Source: Kribbella solani
GTDB lineage: Bacteria > Actinomycetota > Actinomycetes > Propionibacteriales > Kribbellaceae
DNA length: 64,000 bases
Direction of reading: 5' to 3'
Assembly (NCBI RefSeq): GCF_014205295.1
Contig: NZ_JACHNF010000001.1
Location: forward strand, 806,001 to 870,000
Positions 16,959 through 25,668 of this stretch are shown here, one piece after another. The notes below the pieces were generated by a model. That model had not been told where the DNA came from. It worked only from the letters and a program-made list of their open reading frames with translations, and ran no database searches. The translations under genes and the position numbers were made by a program. The first letter of the stretch is position 1. Each line of letters begins with the position of its first letter.

Positions 16959-18508
16959 CACGGCCGGACCACGGCGCGGAAGATCCTGGTACGCCGGTCG
17001 TGCTGGAACTCCGCGACGTCGACAAGCACTTCGGGCCGGTACACGCGAACCGCGCGGTGTCGCTCTCACTGCGCCAGGGCAGCGTGCATGCCGTCCTCGG
17101 CGAGAACGGCGCGGGCAAGTCCACGCTGATGAACATCCTCTTCGGGGTGCTGACGCCGGATTCCGGTGAGATCCGCGTACACGGTGAGCCGCGGACGTTC
17201 GCGACACCGAAGGACGCGATCGCGGCCGGGATCGGAATGGTGTTCCAGCACTTCGGGCTGGTGCCTGAGCTCTCCGCGCTCGACAACATCTCGCTGGGTG
17301 CCGAGCGCACTTCCTGGGGCCTGGTGGATCGGGATGCCGCGCGGGCGAAGATCGAGGACCTGTGCCGGGAGCTTCGGGTGGAGTTGCCGCTCGAGCAGCG
17401 GGTCTCGGCGCTGACGGTCTCGCAGCAACAGCGGGTCGAGATCCTCAAGGCGCTCTACCGCGGCGCGCGGATTCTGATCCTCGACGAGCCGACCGCGCTG
17501 CTCGCGCCGCAGGAGCGCGAGGGGCTGTTCGACGCCGTCAAGCGGCTGCAGCAAACCGGAGTGTCGGTGCTGTTCATCACCCACAAGCTGGACGAGGTCG
17601 AGCTGCTGGCCGACGACGTCACCGTCATCCGGCACGGCGCGGTCGTCGCCAGGCATCGGGTCGGCACCGTCACCCAGGACGAGTTGGTCGCGGACATGGT
17701 CGGCGCGGCGACGGTCGCGTTGAGCCGGACCGAGCGCGTACCGCTCGACGTGGCGATGGCAGTGCGCGAACTGACCGCTGTCAAAGCGAACTCGTCCTCG
17801 TTGCAGGAGATCGATCTTGAGCTTCGGGCCGGCGAGATCACCGGTGTGATCGGCATCGACGGGCATGGCCATCAGCTGCTCTGCGAGGTGCTGGCCGGAG
17901 TCCGGTCCCCGGCCGGCGGCGAAGTCAGTCTCTTCGGCGTGCCACAGCGTCGCTGGGGGCGCGCGCGGGCAATGGCGGCCGGCGTCGCGTTCGTACCCGA
18001 GGACCGGCTCACCGCCGGCGTCGCCAAGCATCTCAGCATCGCCGAGAACCTGGTGGCGAACCGGCTCGGCGACCCGCTGATCACCAGGTTCAGGTTCATC
18101 CGGCGGCAGGCGTCGCGCCGGCATGCGCGGGTGCTGATCGAGCAGTTCGACGTACGCTGCCGGGACGAGCTGCAGCCGGTCGGGAGCCTGTCCGGCGGCA
18201 ATGTCCAGAAGGTGGTGCTGGCCAGAGAACTGTCGACCGATCCCCGGGTCGTGGTCGTGTGCGAGCCGACGCGTGGTCTCGACATCGCCGCGATCGCCAG
18301 CGTGCACGGGCGGCTCGCGGCCGCCGCCGATGGCGGCGCGGCAGTGGTACTGCAGTCCAGCGACCTCGACGAAGTACTTGCCGTGGTCAACCGGATCGTC
18401 GTGTTCCGGGACGGCAGAATCGTTGCCGACGTCCCCAATCGGGACGACGTCGACGCGAAGGTCCTCGGCGCGCTGATGCTCGGCGCCGCCCGGCCGGAGG
18501 CAGCCTGA
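16955..18508 (+). CDS. Sugar/nucleoside ABC importer ATP-binding protein (two ATPase domains)
   Basis: A 517-residue RbsA/NupO-like double ATPase. The first half has Walker A GENGAGKST, Walker B ILILDEPTA and a weakened signature (LTVSQQQRVEILKAL, Gly replaced by Ser). The second half has a degenerate Walker A (GIDGHGHQLL), a good signature LSGGNVQKVVLAREL and Walker B with Cys (VVVVCEPTRGLD). Asymmetric sites are normal for this family. The ATG overlaps the lipoprotein stop (ATGA). Confidence 0.92.
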   Translation: MTRPDHGAEDPGTPVVLELRDVDKHFGPVHANRAVSLSLRQGSVHAVLGENGAGKSTLMNILFGVLTPDSGEIRVHGEPRTFATPKDAIAAGIGMVFQHFGLVPELSALDNISLGAERTSWGLVDRDAARAKIEDLCRELRVELPLEQRVSALTVSQQQRVEILKALYRGARILILDEPTALLAPQEREGLFDAVKRLQQTGVSVLFITHKLDEVELLADDVTVIRHGAVVARHRVGTVTQDELVADMVGAATVALSRTERVPLDVAMAVRELTAVKANSSSLQEIDLELRAGEITGVIGIDGHGHQLLCEVLAGVRSPAGGEVSLFGVPQRRWGRARAMAAGVAFVPEDRLTAGVAKHLSIAENLVANRLGDPLITRFRFIRRQASRRHARVLIEQFDVRCRDELQPVGSLSGGNVQKVVLARELSTDPRVVVVCEPTRGLDIAAIASVHGRLAAAADGGAAVVLQSSDLDEVLAVVNRIVVFRDGRIVADVPNRDDVDAKVLGALMLGAARPEAA

Positions 18509-19587
18509 TGAGCGGCGGCCTGATCCGGGCCGGTGTGCGCAGAGGCAGCGCGATCAAAGTGTTGCCCGACTGGCGGTCCGGGATCCGGCTCGGCGCCGGC
18601 GTGCTCGGTGCCGGCCTGGTCGTGCTCGCGCTGCTGGCGCTGACCAGCGACAACGTGCCCGCCTCCGTCGACGGTCTGCTCACCGGAGCGGTGTCCAGTC
18701 CGGGGCGTACGGCGCAATGGCTGTCGTACTCGAGCTATCTCATGTTCACCGGTGCGAGTGTCTGCCTCGCCTTCCGCGTCGGGATGTTCTCGATCGGAGC
18801 CGAGGGCCAGGTGTTCGTCGGTGCGCTGGCCGCCGGCGTCGTCGCACTGGCGCTGGGGCCCAGCGCGGCCGCACTTCCGCTGGCGGTGCTGGCGGCCGCG
18901 GCGGGCGGCGCGATCTGGGCCTTCCTGCCCGGGCTGATGAAGGCGTACCTGAACGCCGACGAGATCGTCACCACGTTGATGCTCAACTACGTGGCGACCT
19001 TCGCGTTCGCCTTTGTGATCAAGGAGGCGCTGCTGCCGGCCGGGGCCGGCTTCCCGGTCTCGGCGTACTTCGACCGCGGCACCTGGCTGCCGAGTTGGGG
19101 ATCGTCGCCGGCCATCCCCAGCTCGTTGGTGTTCGCGATCCTGGCCTGCGTGGTCGTGAGCGTCTTGCTGAACCGGTCCCGGCTGGGCTTCCGGCTGCGG
19201 ATGGTCGGCGACAGTCAGCCGTTCGCCCGGGCCAACGGGTATCCGGTCCGGCGGCTGATCTGCGTTGCCTTCGTGGCATCCGGAGCGGTCGCCGGTCTGA
19301 CCGGTGCCGCCATCGCCTTCGGGGGTACGCATCGCCTCATCATCGGGATGGGCGCCGGGATCGGCTTCGAAGGTGTACTCGTCGCCCTGCTGGCGGTCAA
19401 TCGGCCGGCTCTCGTACCCCTGACCGCGCTGGCCTACGGCTATCTGCGTACGGGTGGAGAGATCATCCAGATCACCGGCAACGTACCCCGAGATGTCGTG
19501 GTGGTCCTGCAGGGACTCCTGATCATCGGACTCGCTGCTCTGCTGCGCCGGCGCGCCGCACGCAACGCCACGGAGGTGACGCACTGA
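18508..19587 (+). CDS. ABC importer permease, nucleoside type (first)
   Basis: A 359-residue polytopic protein of the BPD_transp_2 family with about nine to ten hydrophobic segments. MFSIGAEGQVFVGALAA and NADEIVTTLMLNYVA are family-typical of the NupP/YufP class. It starts at an ATG overlapping the ATPase stop by one base (TGATG). It pairs with the next gene to form the heterodimeric channel. Confidence 0.9.
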   Translation: MSGGLIRAGVRRGSAIKVLPDWRSGIRLGAGVLGAGLVVLALLALTSDNVPASVDGLLTGAVSSPGRTAQWLSYSSYLMFTGASVCLAFRVGMFSIGAEGQVFVGALAAGVVALALGPSAAALPLAVLAAAAGGAIWAFLPGLMKAYLNADEIVTTLMLNYVATFAFAFVIKEALLPAGAGFPVSAYFDRGTWLPSWGSSPAIPSSLVFAILACVVVSVLLNRSRLGFRLRMVGDSQPFARANGYPVRRLICVAFVASGAVAGLTGAAIAFGGTHRLIIGMGAGIGFEGVLVALLAVNRPALVPLTALAYGYLRTGGEIIQITGNVPRDVVVVLQGLLIIGLAALLRRRAARNATEVTH

Positions 19588-20480
19588 TGTACCTGGCAAG
19601 CGTTCTCGAGGTTGCGACGCCCTTGGTGCTGGCGGCGCTCGGCTGTCTGCTGACCGTACGGGCAGGCATGGACAACATCGGCATCGAGGGCATGATGCTC
19701 GGCGGCGCCTTCGCGGGCGCGGCCGTGTCCACCACCATCTTCGGGCCGTGGGGAGGCCTGGCCGTCGCGGCCCTCGCCGGTCTCGCGCTCGCACTGTTAC
19801 TGGCCTGGTCCCACCTGTCATTGGGCGCGGACTTCGTCCTCGCCGGCATCGCCGTGAACCTGCTCGCCGCCGGTGGCACGGCAACGTTCCTCTTCGCGAT
19901 CAACAAGAGCAAGGACAAGGGCGCCAACGCGCTCGAGTCGAATCCGTTGCCCACGGTGCACCTGTCCTTCCTGGACGGCGTCCCGGTACTGAAAGCGCTG
20001 GCCGCTCTGTCGCCGATCACCTGGGCGACGCTGGTCCTCGCCCCGGTCGTGGTGTACCTGTACTTCCACTCCCGGCCCGGAATCTGGATCCGGGCAGTGG
20101 GCGGCAACGCGCCGGCCGTGGTGGAGGCGGGCATCTCCCCGACGCGGGTGAAGTGGCTGGCGATGAGCATCTCGGGAGTCTTCGCCGGCCTCGCGGGCGC
20201 GCAGCTCTCGCTGGCCACCACGCACACCTTCGTCCGGGACATGACCCAGGGCCGGGGCTTCATCGCGCTGGCTGCCGTCTACCTCGGCCTGAAGCATCCG
20301 ATCGGCACCATCATCGCGGCGACCGCGTTCGGCATGTGCCAGGCGCTGACCATTCTGCTGCAAGCCCGTACCAGCATCCCGACGGACCCACTGACCGCCT
20401 TCCCGTACGTCGTCACCGTGCTCGCGCTGGGTATCGCAGGACTCCGGTCACTGCGCCGCCCGTCGGCCACGGTGGCCTGA
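19587..20480 (+). CDS. ABC importer permease, nucleoside type (second)
   Basis: A 297-residue BPD_transp_2 permease of the NupQ/YufQ class with MDNIGIEGMMLGGAFAG near the N terminus and GRGFIALAAVYLG in the second half. The ATG overlaps the first permease stop by one base. It completes the importer; the next gene begins 21 bases later and is enzymatic, so uptake and breakdown are one transcription unit. Confidence 0.9.
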   Translation: MYLASVLEVATPLVLAALGCLLTVRAGMDNIGIEGMMLGGAFAGAAVSTTIFGPWGGLAVAALAGLALALLLAWSHLSLGADFVLAGIAVNLLAAGGTATFLFAINKSKDKGANALESNPLPTVHLSFLDGVPVLKALAALSPITWATLVLAPVVVYLYFHSRPGIWIRAVGGNAPAVVEAGISPTRVKWLAMSISGVFAGLAGAQLSLATTHTFVRDMTQGRGFIALAAVYLGLKHPIGTIIAATAFGMCQALTILLQARTSIPTDPLTAFPYVVTVLALGIAGLRSLRRPSATVA

Positions 20481-20501
20481 CCGGAGCAGGAGCTCTGCTT
20501 G

Positions 20502-21476
20502 ATGACCACCACCACTTCGTTCGTACGGCAAACCCATCGCCCGGCGGAGCTCGATGCCGGGAGCTGGCCGATCGCCGCCGGTACGCTCCCGTTCCCCGCG
20601 GTCGACCGCCGGGGGAGGACGGCGCGTTCCGGCGGCCGGGCCGAATGGGCGGCCCGGCTCGGTGAGCTGGCGGCGGCCGGGTTCGACCACGTCGAGATCA
20701 CCGACACCTGGCTGCGCGCCGGGGACTTGGACAAAGAGGAGCTTGCCGACCTGAGCGCTGCCGGCCGGGAACTCGGCCTGACGATCGCGGCGGTCGCGTT
20801 GATCCGTGCCAGCGTGATCGATCCGGTGCACGGCGACGACAACCTCGCGTACAGCCACCGTGCGATCGAGGCCGCCGCGACGCTGGGTGCGCAGGTGGTT
20901 TCGGTCGGACTGCATGAGCGGCTGACGAGCGAGCAGGCGTCGGCGTGGTGGTTCTGGACCCGCGATCATCTGGCCAACGACCCGGACGACCGCGAGCTGC
21001 GGGCGCTCGCGGTCACCCAGCTGCGCGAGCTCGGTGAGCACGCGGGGTCGCTCGGGATGCTGCTGACGCTCGAAATGTACGAGGACACCTTCCTCGGCAG
21101 CGCCGAGAGCGCGATCCGGCTGGTCGAGGAGATCGGCCGAGCTGACGTGGGCCTCAACCCCGACACCGGAAACCTGATCCGGCTGCATCGGCCGACGGAC
21201 CCACCCGGAGAGGTACTGGCCGCGGTTCTGCCCTGGTCGAACTACTGGCACGTGAAGAACTACCTTCGCCTGGAGGACCCGGCGAGCGGCACGATCCTGA
21301 CCGCTCCCACCTCGATGGAGCTCGGCGTCATCGACTACCGCGACGCGATCCGGTCGGCGCTCGACTGTGGGTACGCCGGAATCATCACCTGTGAACATTA
21401 CGGCGGCGACGGGTTGTCGGTGAGTGCTGCCAACCAGCGCTACCTTCGCGGCCTGCTGAAGTCGGTGCGCCGATGA
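20502..21476 (+). CDS. Xylose-isomerase-like TIM-barrel sugar (phosphate) isomerase/epimerase
   Basis: A 324-residue AP_endonuc_2 barrel. The metal ligands of this class are recognisable: Glu in LTLEMYEDTF, Asp in GLNPDTGN, His in YWHVKNY and Glu in IITCEHYGG. It could isomerise the sugar released from an imported nucleoside, before or after phosphorylation by the kinase that follows with a 4-base overlap. The ATG at 20502 has GCAGGAG upstream; a TTG one codon earlier is possible. Substrate unknown. Confidence 0.82.
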   Translation: MTTTTSFVRQTHRPAELDAGSWPIAAGTLPFPAVDRRGRTARSGGRAEWAARLGELAAAGFDHVEITDTWLRAGDLDKEELADLSAAGRELGLTIAAVALIRASVIDPVHGDDNLAYSHRAIEAAATLGAQVVSVGLHERLTSEQASAWWFWTRDHLANDPDDRELRALAVTQLRELGEHAGSLGMLLTLEMYEDTFLGSAESAIRLVEEIGRADVGLNPDTGNLIRLHRPTDPPGEVLAAVLPWSNYWHVKNYLRLEDPASGTILTAPTSMELGVIDYRDAIRSALDCGYAGIITCEHYGGDGLSVSAANQRYLRGLLKSVRR

Positions 21477-23242
21477 CCGCGATTCACAACGGTGCCGAGA
21501 CGTTCGCCGACGAAGCGTTGCAAGGTTTGGTACTCGCGTACGGCCGGGATGTACGCCGGGTGGACGGCGGGGTGATCCGCGCAGCTGTTCGGCCGGCTGG
21601 TCAGGTGGGGGTCGTGCTGGGTGGGGGCTCGGGTCATTATCCGGCGTTCGCCGGCCTGGTCGGTCCTGGGCTCGCCACCGGAGCGGTATGCGGGCAGGTC
21701 TTCACGTCACCGTCGGCGGCGCAGGCGTACCGGGTGTGTCACGCCGTCGACGCCGGAGCGGGGGTGCTGCTCGTGTACGGGAACTACGCGGGGGACGTGC
21801 TGCATTTCGGCATCGCGCAGCGCCGGTTGCTTGCCGAGGGCCACGATGTTCGTACCGTCCTGGTGACCGATGACATCGCCAGTGCTCCGATCGAGGAGCG
21901 GGACCGGCGGCGGGGGATTGCCGGTGATTTCGTTGTGGTGAAGATCGCCGGTGCGGCGGCGGAGGCCGGTGCCGATCTCGATGCGGTCGAACGGGTTGCG
22001 CGGAAGGCCAATCGGCATACCCGGACGCTGGGCATCGCGATCTCCGGTTGCACGTTGCCGGGGGCAACCGAGCCGTTGTTCGAGGTGGCGGCCGGGACGA
22101 TGTCGGTCGGGCTCGGCATCCACGGCGAGGCGGGGATCGAGGACCGGCCGCTCGCTCCGTCGAGTGAGCTCGCCGTCCTGCTGGTCGACGCGCTCCTCGC
22201 GGAGCGGGTCGACGGTGGAGGGCCGGCGCGGGTCGCGTTGGTTGTCAACGGGCTCGGGACGGTCAAGTACGAGGAGTTGTTCGTGCTCTTCAAGGATGTG
22301 GCCGGCATCTTGGCCGAGCGTGGAGTGGAAGTGGTCGAGCCGGAAGTGGGGGAGTTGGTGACCAGCCTTGACATGGGCGGGGTGTCCGTCACTGTCTGCT
22401 GGCTCGACGACGAACTCGAGACGTTGTGGCGCGCGCCTGCCCGCGGCCCGGCCTTCGCGAAGACCGTGCCGGGCGAGGTCGACGACAGCGTCCCGGACGT
22501 CGGGCAGTGGAGCGACGCGACCGTCCGGCTGCCGAGGCCGTCGACCGCAGAATTGGTTGCCGCCGCCAACGATGTGGTGGCGGGGCTGGAGCTGGTGTGC
22601 GCGACCCTGGCGGAGCACGAGGAAGCGCTGGCCCGGCTCGACGCGGTTGCCGGTGATGGTGATCACGGCTCCGGGATGGTGCGGGGTGCACGCGCCGCGC
22701 TCGCCGCCGGGATCGCGGCCGAACACCAGGGCGCGGATGCGGTACTGGTCGCCGCCGGTCGCGCCTGGGCCGAGTACGGCGCCGGGACTTCAGGCGCGTT
22801 GTGGGGTGCCGGGCTGGAGGCGGCCGGGCTCGCTGCCAACACGGCCGGGACCCTGAACACGTCCACCGGAGTGCAAGCAGTCGGCGCGGCGGTGGCCGCG
22901 ATCGAGGAGTTGGGTGGCGCCCGGCCGGGCGACAAGACGATGCTCGACGCGATGCACCCGTTCATCACAACACTCACAACCAGCTCCACCACGGAATCTG
23001 ATCGCCCGGCGGCGGAACCGGCCGGCGGGCTGGGTGGGGAATCGGTTCGTCCGGCGGTCTGGGTTGAGGCGGCGGCTGCCGCGGGTGTGGCTGCCGCGGC
23101 GACTGCTGGTTTGAAACCCAGGGTGGGGCGGGCGCGGCCGCTGGCCGAGAAGAGTTTCGGGCACCCCGATCCGGGCGCCACCTCGTTCGCGATCGTCGCG
23201 ATGGCGGTCGCCCAACACCTGATGGAAAGGTCGTTGCAATGA
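21473..23242 (+). CDS. Dihydroxyacetone-kinase family sugar kinase (fused DhaK-DhaL)
   Basis: A 589-residue single-chain kinase. The DhaK half shows [12 protein letters not shown] with His55, [10 protein letters not shown], and His217 in LGIHGEAG, the residue that binds the carbonyl substrate covalently in the family. The DhaL half shows [11 protein letters not shown] and [11 protein letters not shown] for Mg-ATP, and [17 protein letters not shown]. It is ATP-dependent rather than PTS-dependent. With an RpiB-type isomerase next to it, known relatives are the erythrulose kinases of actinobacterial tetritol pathways, so a tetrulose or pentulose may be the substrate. The ATGA overlap fixes the start. 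Confidence 0.88.
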   Translation: MTAIHNGAETFADEALQGLVLAYGRDVRRVDGGVIRAAVRPAGQVGVVLGGGSGHYPAFAGLVGPGLATGAVCGQVFTSPSAAQAYRVCHAVDAGAGVLLVYGNYAGDVLHFGIAQRRLLAEGHDVRTVLVTDDIASAPIEERDRRRGIAGDFVVVKIAGAAAEAGADLDAVERVARKANRHTRTLGIAISGCTLPGATEPLFEVAAGTMSVGLGIHGEAGIEDRPLAPSSELAVLLVDALLAERVDGGGPARVALVVNGLGTVKYEELFVLFKDVAGILAERGVEVVEPEVGELVTSLDMGGVSVTVCWLDDELETLWRAPARGPAFAKTVPGEVDDSVPDVGQWSDATVRLPRPSTAELVAAANDVVAGLELVCATLAEHEEALARLDAVAGDGDHGSGMVRGARAALAAGIAAEHQGADAVLVAAGRAWAEYGAGTSGALWGAGLEAAGLAANTAGTLNTSTGVQAVGAAVAAIEELGGARPGDKTMLDAMHPFITTLTTSSTTESDRPAAEPAGGLGGESVRPAVWVEAAAAAGVAAAATAGLKPRVGRARPLAEKSFGHPDPGATSFAIVAMAVAQHLMERSLQ

Positions 23243-23730
23243 CCGGCAAACTTCGGATCGTCGTCGGTTCGGACGACGCGGGGCTCGGGCTGAAGACCGC
23301 GCTCGCGGCGGATCTCGGCCGGCACCCGCGGGTGGAGTCCGTGATCGACGTCGGCGTCGGCCAGGACAGCCACACCGCGTACCCGCACGTGGCTGTCGCC
23401 GCGGCCCGGCTGATCGCGGCGGGCGAGGCCGATCGCGGCCTACTGGTGTGCGGCACCGGACTCGGCGTCGCCATTGCCGCGAACAAGGTCCGTGGCGTCC
23501 GCGCGGTGACCGCCCACGACGTGTACTCGGTCCAGCGCGCCGTACTGAGCAACAACGCGCAGGTACTGACTCTCGGCGAAAGGGTGATCGGGATCGAGCT
23601 GGCGCGCGCCCTCGTCCAAGAATGGCTGCGGCACGACTTCGACCCGGAATCGGCTTCCGCGGCGAAGATCGACGCCATCACCTCGTACGAGCAACCATCG
23701 TCCGAAGCCGCGGCCGGGAGGAGGCCATGA
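23239..23730 (+). CDS. RpiB/LacAB family sugar-phosphate isomerase
   Basis: A 163-residue RpiB fold with the catalytic-Cys motif [19 protein letters not shown] and a VTAHD loop. The usual GSDHAG motif reads GSDDAG, so a His normally at the substrate phosphate is Asp. It is directly coupled to the kinase (ATGA). Relatives that work with DAK-type kinases isomerise tetrulose phosphates (DerI/EryI type); a true ribose-5-phosphate isomerase is the other option. The next start overlaps its stop. Confidence 0.85.
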   Translation: MTGKLRIVVGSDDAGLGLKTALAADLGRHPRVESVIDVGVGQDSHTAYPHVAVAAARLIAAGEADRGLLVCGTGLGVAIAANKVRGVRAVTAHDVYSVQRAVLSNNAQVLTLGERVIGIELARALVQEWLRHDFDPESASAAKIDAITSYEQPSSEAAAGRRP

Positions 23731-24836
23731 GCTCACCCCGAGACGTACGGCCCCTCCCGGCCGCGGGGGATCTCCCGCGCGTACGGGAACTGCCCAAGGT
23801 GTCGTTGCACGATCATCTGGAAGGCGGACTCCGGGAGTCCACCATCCTCGAAGCCGGCGAGTCGCTCGGTCTCGCGCTGCCGGCCGATGACGTGGAGTCC
23901 TTGGGCGCGTGGTTCCTCCGCGCCGCCAACAGCGGCTCGCTGGTGACTGTGCTGGAGTCCTTCTGGATGTCGGTCGCCGTGATGCAGACCGCCGACGTAC
24001 TGTCGCGGGTCGCCTGTGAGTACGTACTGGACCTGGCGTCCGACGGGGTGATCTACGGCGAGGTCCGATGGGCGCCGGAGAACATGCTCACCAAGGGACT
24101 GAGCCTCGACGACGCGGTCGAAGCGGTCCAGTCGGGACTCGAGACAGGCATCGCGACGGCCGCGGCCCAGGGCCACCGGATCGTCGTACGCCAGCTCCTG
24201 ACGGCGATGCGCAACGGCGCCAACTCGCTGGAGATCGCCCGGCTCGCGCTGCGCTGGCGTGACCGCGGCGTGGCCGGGTTCGACATCGCCGGGCCGGAGG
24301 CAGGTTTTCCGCCTAGCCTCCATCGCGACGCGTTCGAGCTGCTGGCGAGCGAGTTCTTCCCGGCAACGGTCCATGCGGGCGAGGCAGCGGGCCTCGACAG
24401 CATCCGGTCCGCGCTCGTCGACGGTCGCGCGAGCCGGCTCGGGCACGGCGTACGCATCACCGAGGACATCGACGCGACCGGCACCGGACCGCGGCTGGGA
24501 CAGGTGGCGCGGTGGGTCCGGGATCACGGCGTGGTGCTGGAGACGAGTCCGACCTCGAATCTGCAGACGGGCGCCGTGCCCAGCGGAAACCTGGCCGAGC
24601 ATCCCTTCGACCTGCTCCACCGGCTCGGCTTCGCGGTCACCGTCAACACCGACAACCGCCTGATCAGTCAGACCACCCTGAGCCACGAGATCGCCTTGCT
24701 CTGCGACACTTTCGGGTACGGACTGCCGGACCTGGAACGCTTCCAGCTGAACGCACTGTCCGCGGCGTTCGTGGATGCCGGTGAACGGGCCCAGCTCGAA
24801 GCCGTCATCCGGACGGGACACGCGCCATGGAGCTGA
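23727..24836 (+). CDS. Adenosine deaminase family protein
   Basis: A 369-residue metal-dependent deaminase. It has the zinc ligands His28 and His30 (SLHDHLEGG), the HAGE motif (His and catalytic Glu), LGHG, and TDNRLIS. The position that is Asp19 in mouse enzyme, which holds the 5'-hydroxyl of adenosine, is Glu32 here. It fits a nucleoside catabolism operon, but a modified sugar or base is possible. The ATG has a GGGAGGAGG site and overlaps the RpiB stop. It is the last structural gene before the regulator. Confidence 0.87.
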   Translation: MSSPRDVRPLPAAGDLPRVRELPKVSLHDHLEGGLRESTILEAGESLGLALPADDVESLGAWFLRAANSGSLVTVLESFWMSVAVMQTADVLSRVACEYVLDLASDGVIYGEVRWAPENMLTKGLSLDDAVEAVQSGLETGIATAAAQGHRIVVRQLLTAMRNGANSLEIARLALRWRDRGVAGFDIAGPEAGFPPSLHRDAFELLASEFFPATVHAGEAAGLDSIRSALVDGRASRLGHGVRITEDIDATGTGPRLGQVARWVRDHGVVLETSPTSNLQTGAVPSGNLAEHPFDLLHRLGFAVTVNTDNRLISQTTLSHEIALLCDTFGYGLPDLERFQLNALSAAFVDAGERAQLEAVIRTGHAPWS

Positions 24837-24880
24837 CGAATTCCGCACTGAACCGGCTGGGCGGCATACTAAGTGGTTGC

Positions 24881-24894
24881 ACTGGTCAGACTGG
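24881..24894. promoter_or_regulatory. FadR-like half-conserved operator before the GntR gene
   Basis: ACTGGTCAGACTGG, 42 bases upstream of the regulator start, matches ACTGGTCNGACCAG at all but two positions. It shares the CTGGT-NNN-ACCAG layout with sites at 15805 and 27796, suggesting autoregulation. Confidence 0.5.
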
Positions 24895-24936
24895 CCTAAC
24901 AGCTGACCGACTCGGTTTCGTGTTCCCGGAGGCGTC

Positions 24937-25611
24937 ATGATCGACCCGAGCGCCGTTCAGCGGCGCGATTCGCAGGCCAGCCGGATTGCCCGGGCGCTGG
25001 TGGATCGGGTCAAGGACGGCAGCTACCCGATCGGCCAGAAGATCCCCAGCGAGCGGCAGCTCGCGACCGAGTTCGGGGTCTCCCGGCCGGTGATCCGGGA
25101 GGCGCTGTCGACGGTCAGCGCGATGGACATCCTGGACATCCAGATGGGTCGCGGCGCGTACGTGACCGCGGCGCCGGCCGAACACATCGCCGGCGGCGGC
25201 CTCAAGCTCCAGGACGTGGTGAATGTCCGTGAGGTGCTGGAGGTCGGCGCGATCGAGCTCACGCTGAAGAACCCGGAGCCCGCCCTCGACGGGGTGCGCG
25301 CGGCCGCGGAGCGCCTGCAGCAGGCGGTTCGCGATCGGGAGGACACGGTCGAGCCCGACCGCGCGCTGCACGCCGCGATCGTGCAGGCGGCCGGCAGCAG
25401 CCTGCTCGCCTCCATCTGGCAGACCATCGACCAGCAGGTGGTGGAGACGATCCGGATCTCGCCGCACGGCCGGACCATGAGCCAGGACATCCTGGATCTC
25501 CATCAGCGGCTGGCCGACTCGATCATCAACGGCGACCTGGAGGCGGCGGTCGAGTCGTCCCGCCTGCTCTACGAGGACAACCGCCAGTTCCTGCGCGAGC
25601 TGCTCCAGTAG
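24937..25611 (+). CDS. GntR-family transcriptional regulator, FadR/FCD type
   Basis: A 224-residue regulator. The N-terminal winged helix is clear (IPSERQLATEFGVSRPVIREAL), and the C-terminal helical FCD domain has the Asp/His positions (DRALHAAI, LDLHQRLADSI) that often bind a metal and a small carboxylate or sugar acid. It lies 100 bases after the deaminase gene. Three similar palindromes nearby make it the likely regulator of both the import operon and the divergent pair at 27.8 kb. Confidence 0.88.
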   Translation: MIDPSAVQRRDSQASRIARALVDRVKDGSYPIGQKIPSERQLATEFGVSRPVIREALSTVSAMDILDIQMGRGAYVTAAPAEHIAGGGLKLQDVVNVREVLEVGAIELTLKNPEPALDGVRAAAERLQQAVRDREDTVEPDRALHAAIVQAAGSSLLASIWQTIDQQVVETIRISPHGRTMSQDILDLHQRLADSIINGDLEAAVESSRLLYEDNRQFLRELLQ

Positions 25612-25635
25612 CACCGCGCCGAAGTCCGACTTGCC

Positions 25636-25668
25636 CCACCGGAGCCGCTCAAGCGGGTGCTTCGGTGG
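25636..25668. terminator. Hairpin between the convergent GntR and DMFase-like genes
   Basis: CCACCGGAGC at 25636-25645 pairs with GCTTCGGTGG at 25659-25668 (one G-T wobble), and an inner CGCTCAAGCG forms a second short stem. It covers the end of the minus-strand gene. No T tract follows, so termination is plausible, not proven. Confidence 0.45.

Noticed and set aside
17872-19884. A 670-codon open frame on the minus strand
   Set aside because: Antisense to the ABC ATPase and permeases, composition typical of a shadow frame, no ribosome site or domain.
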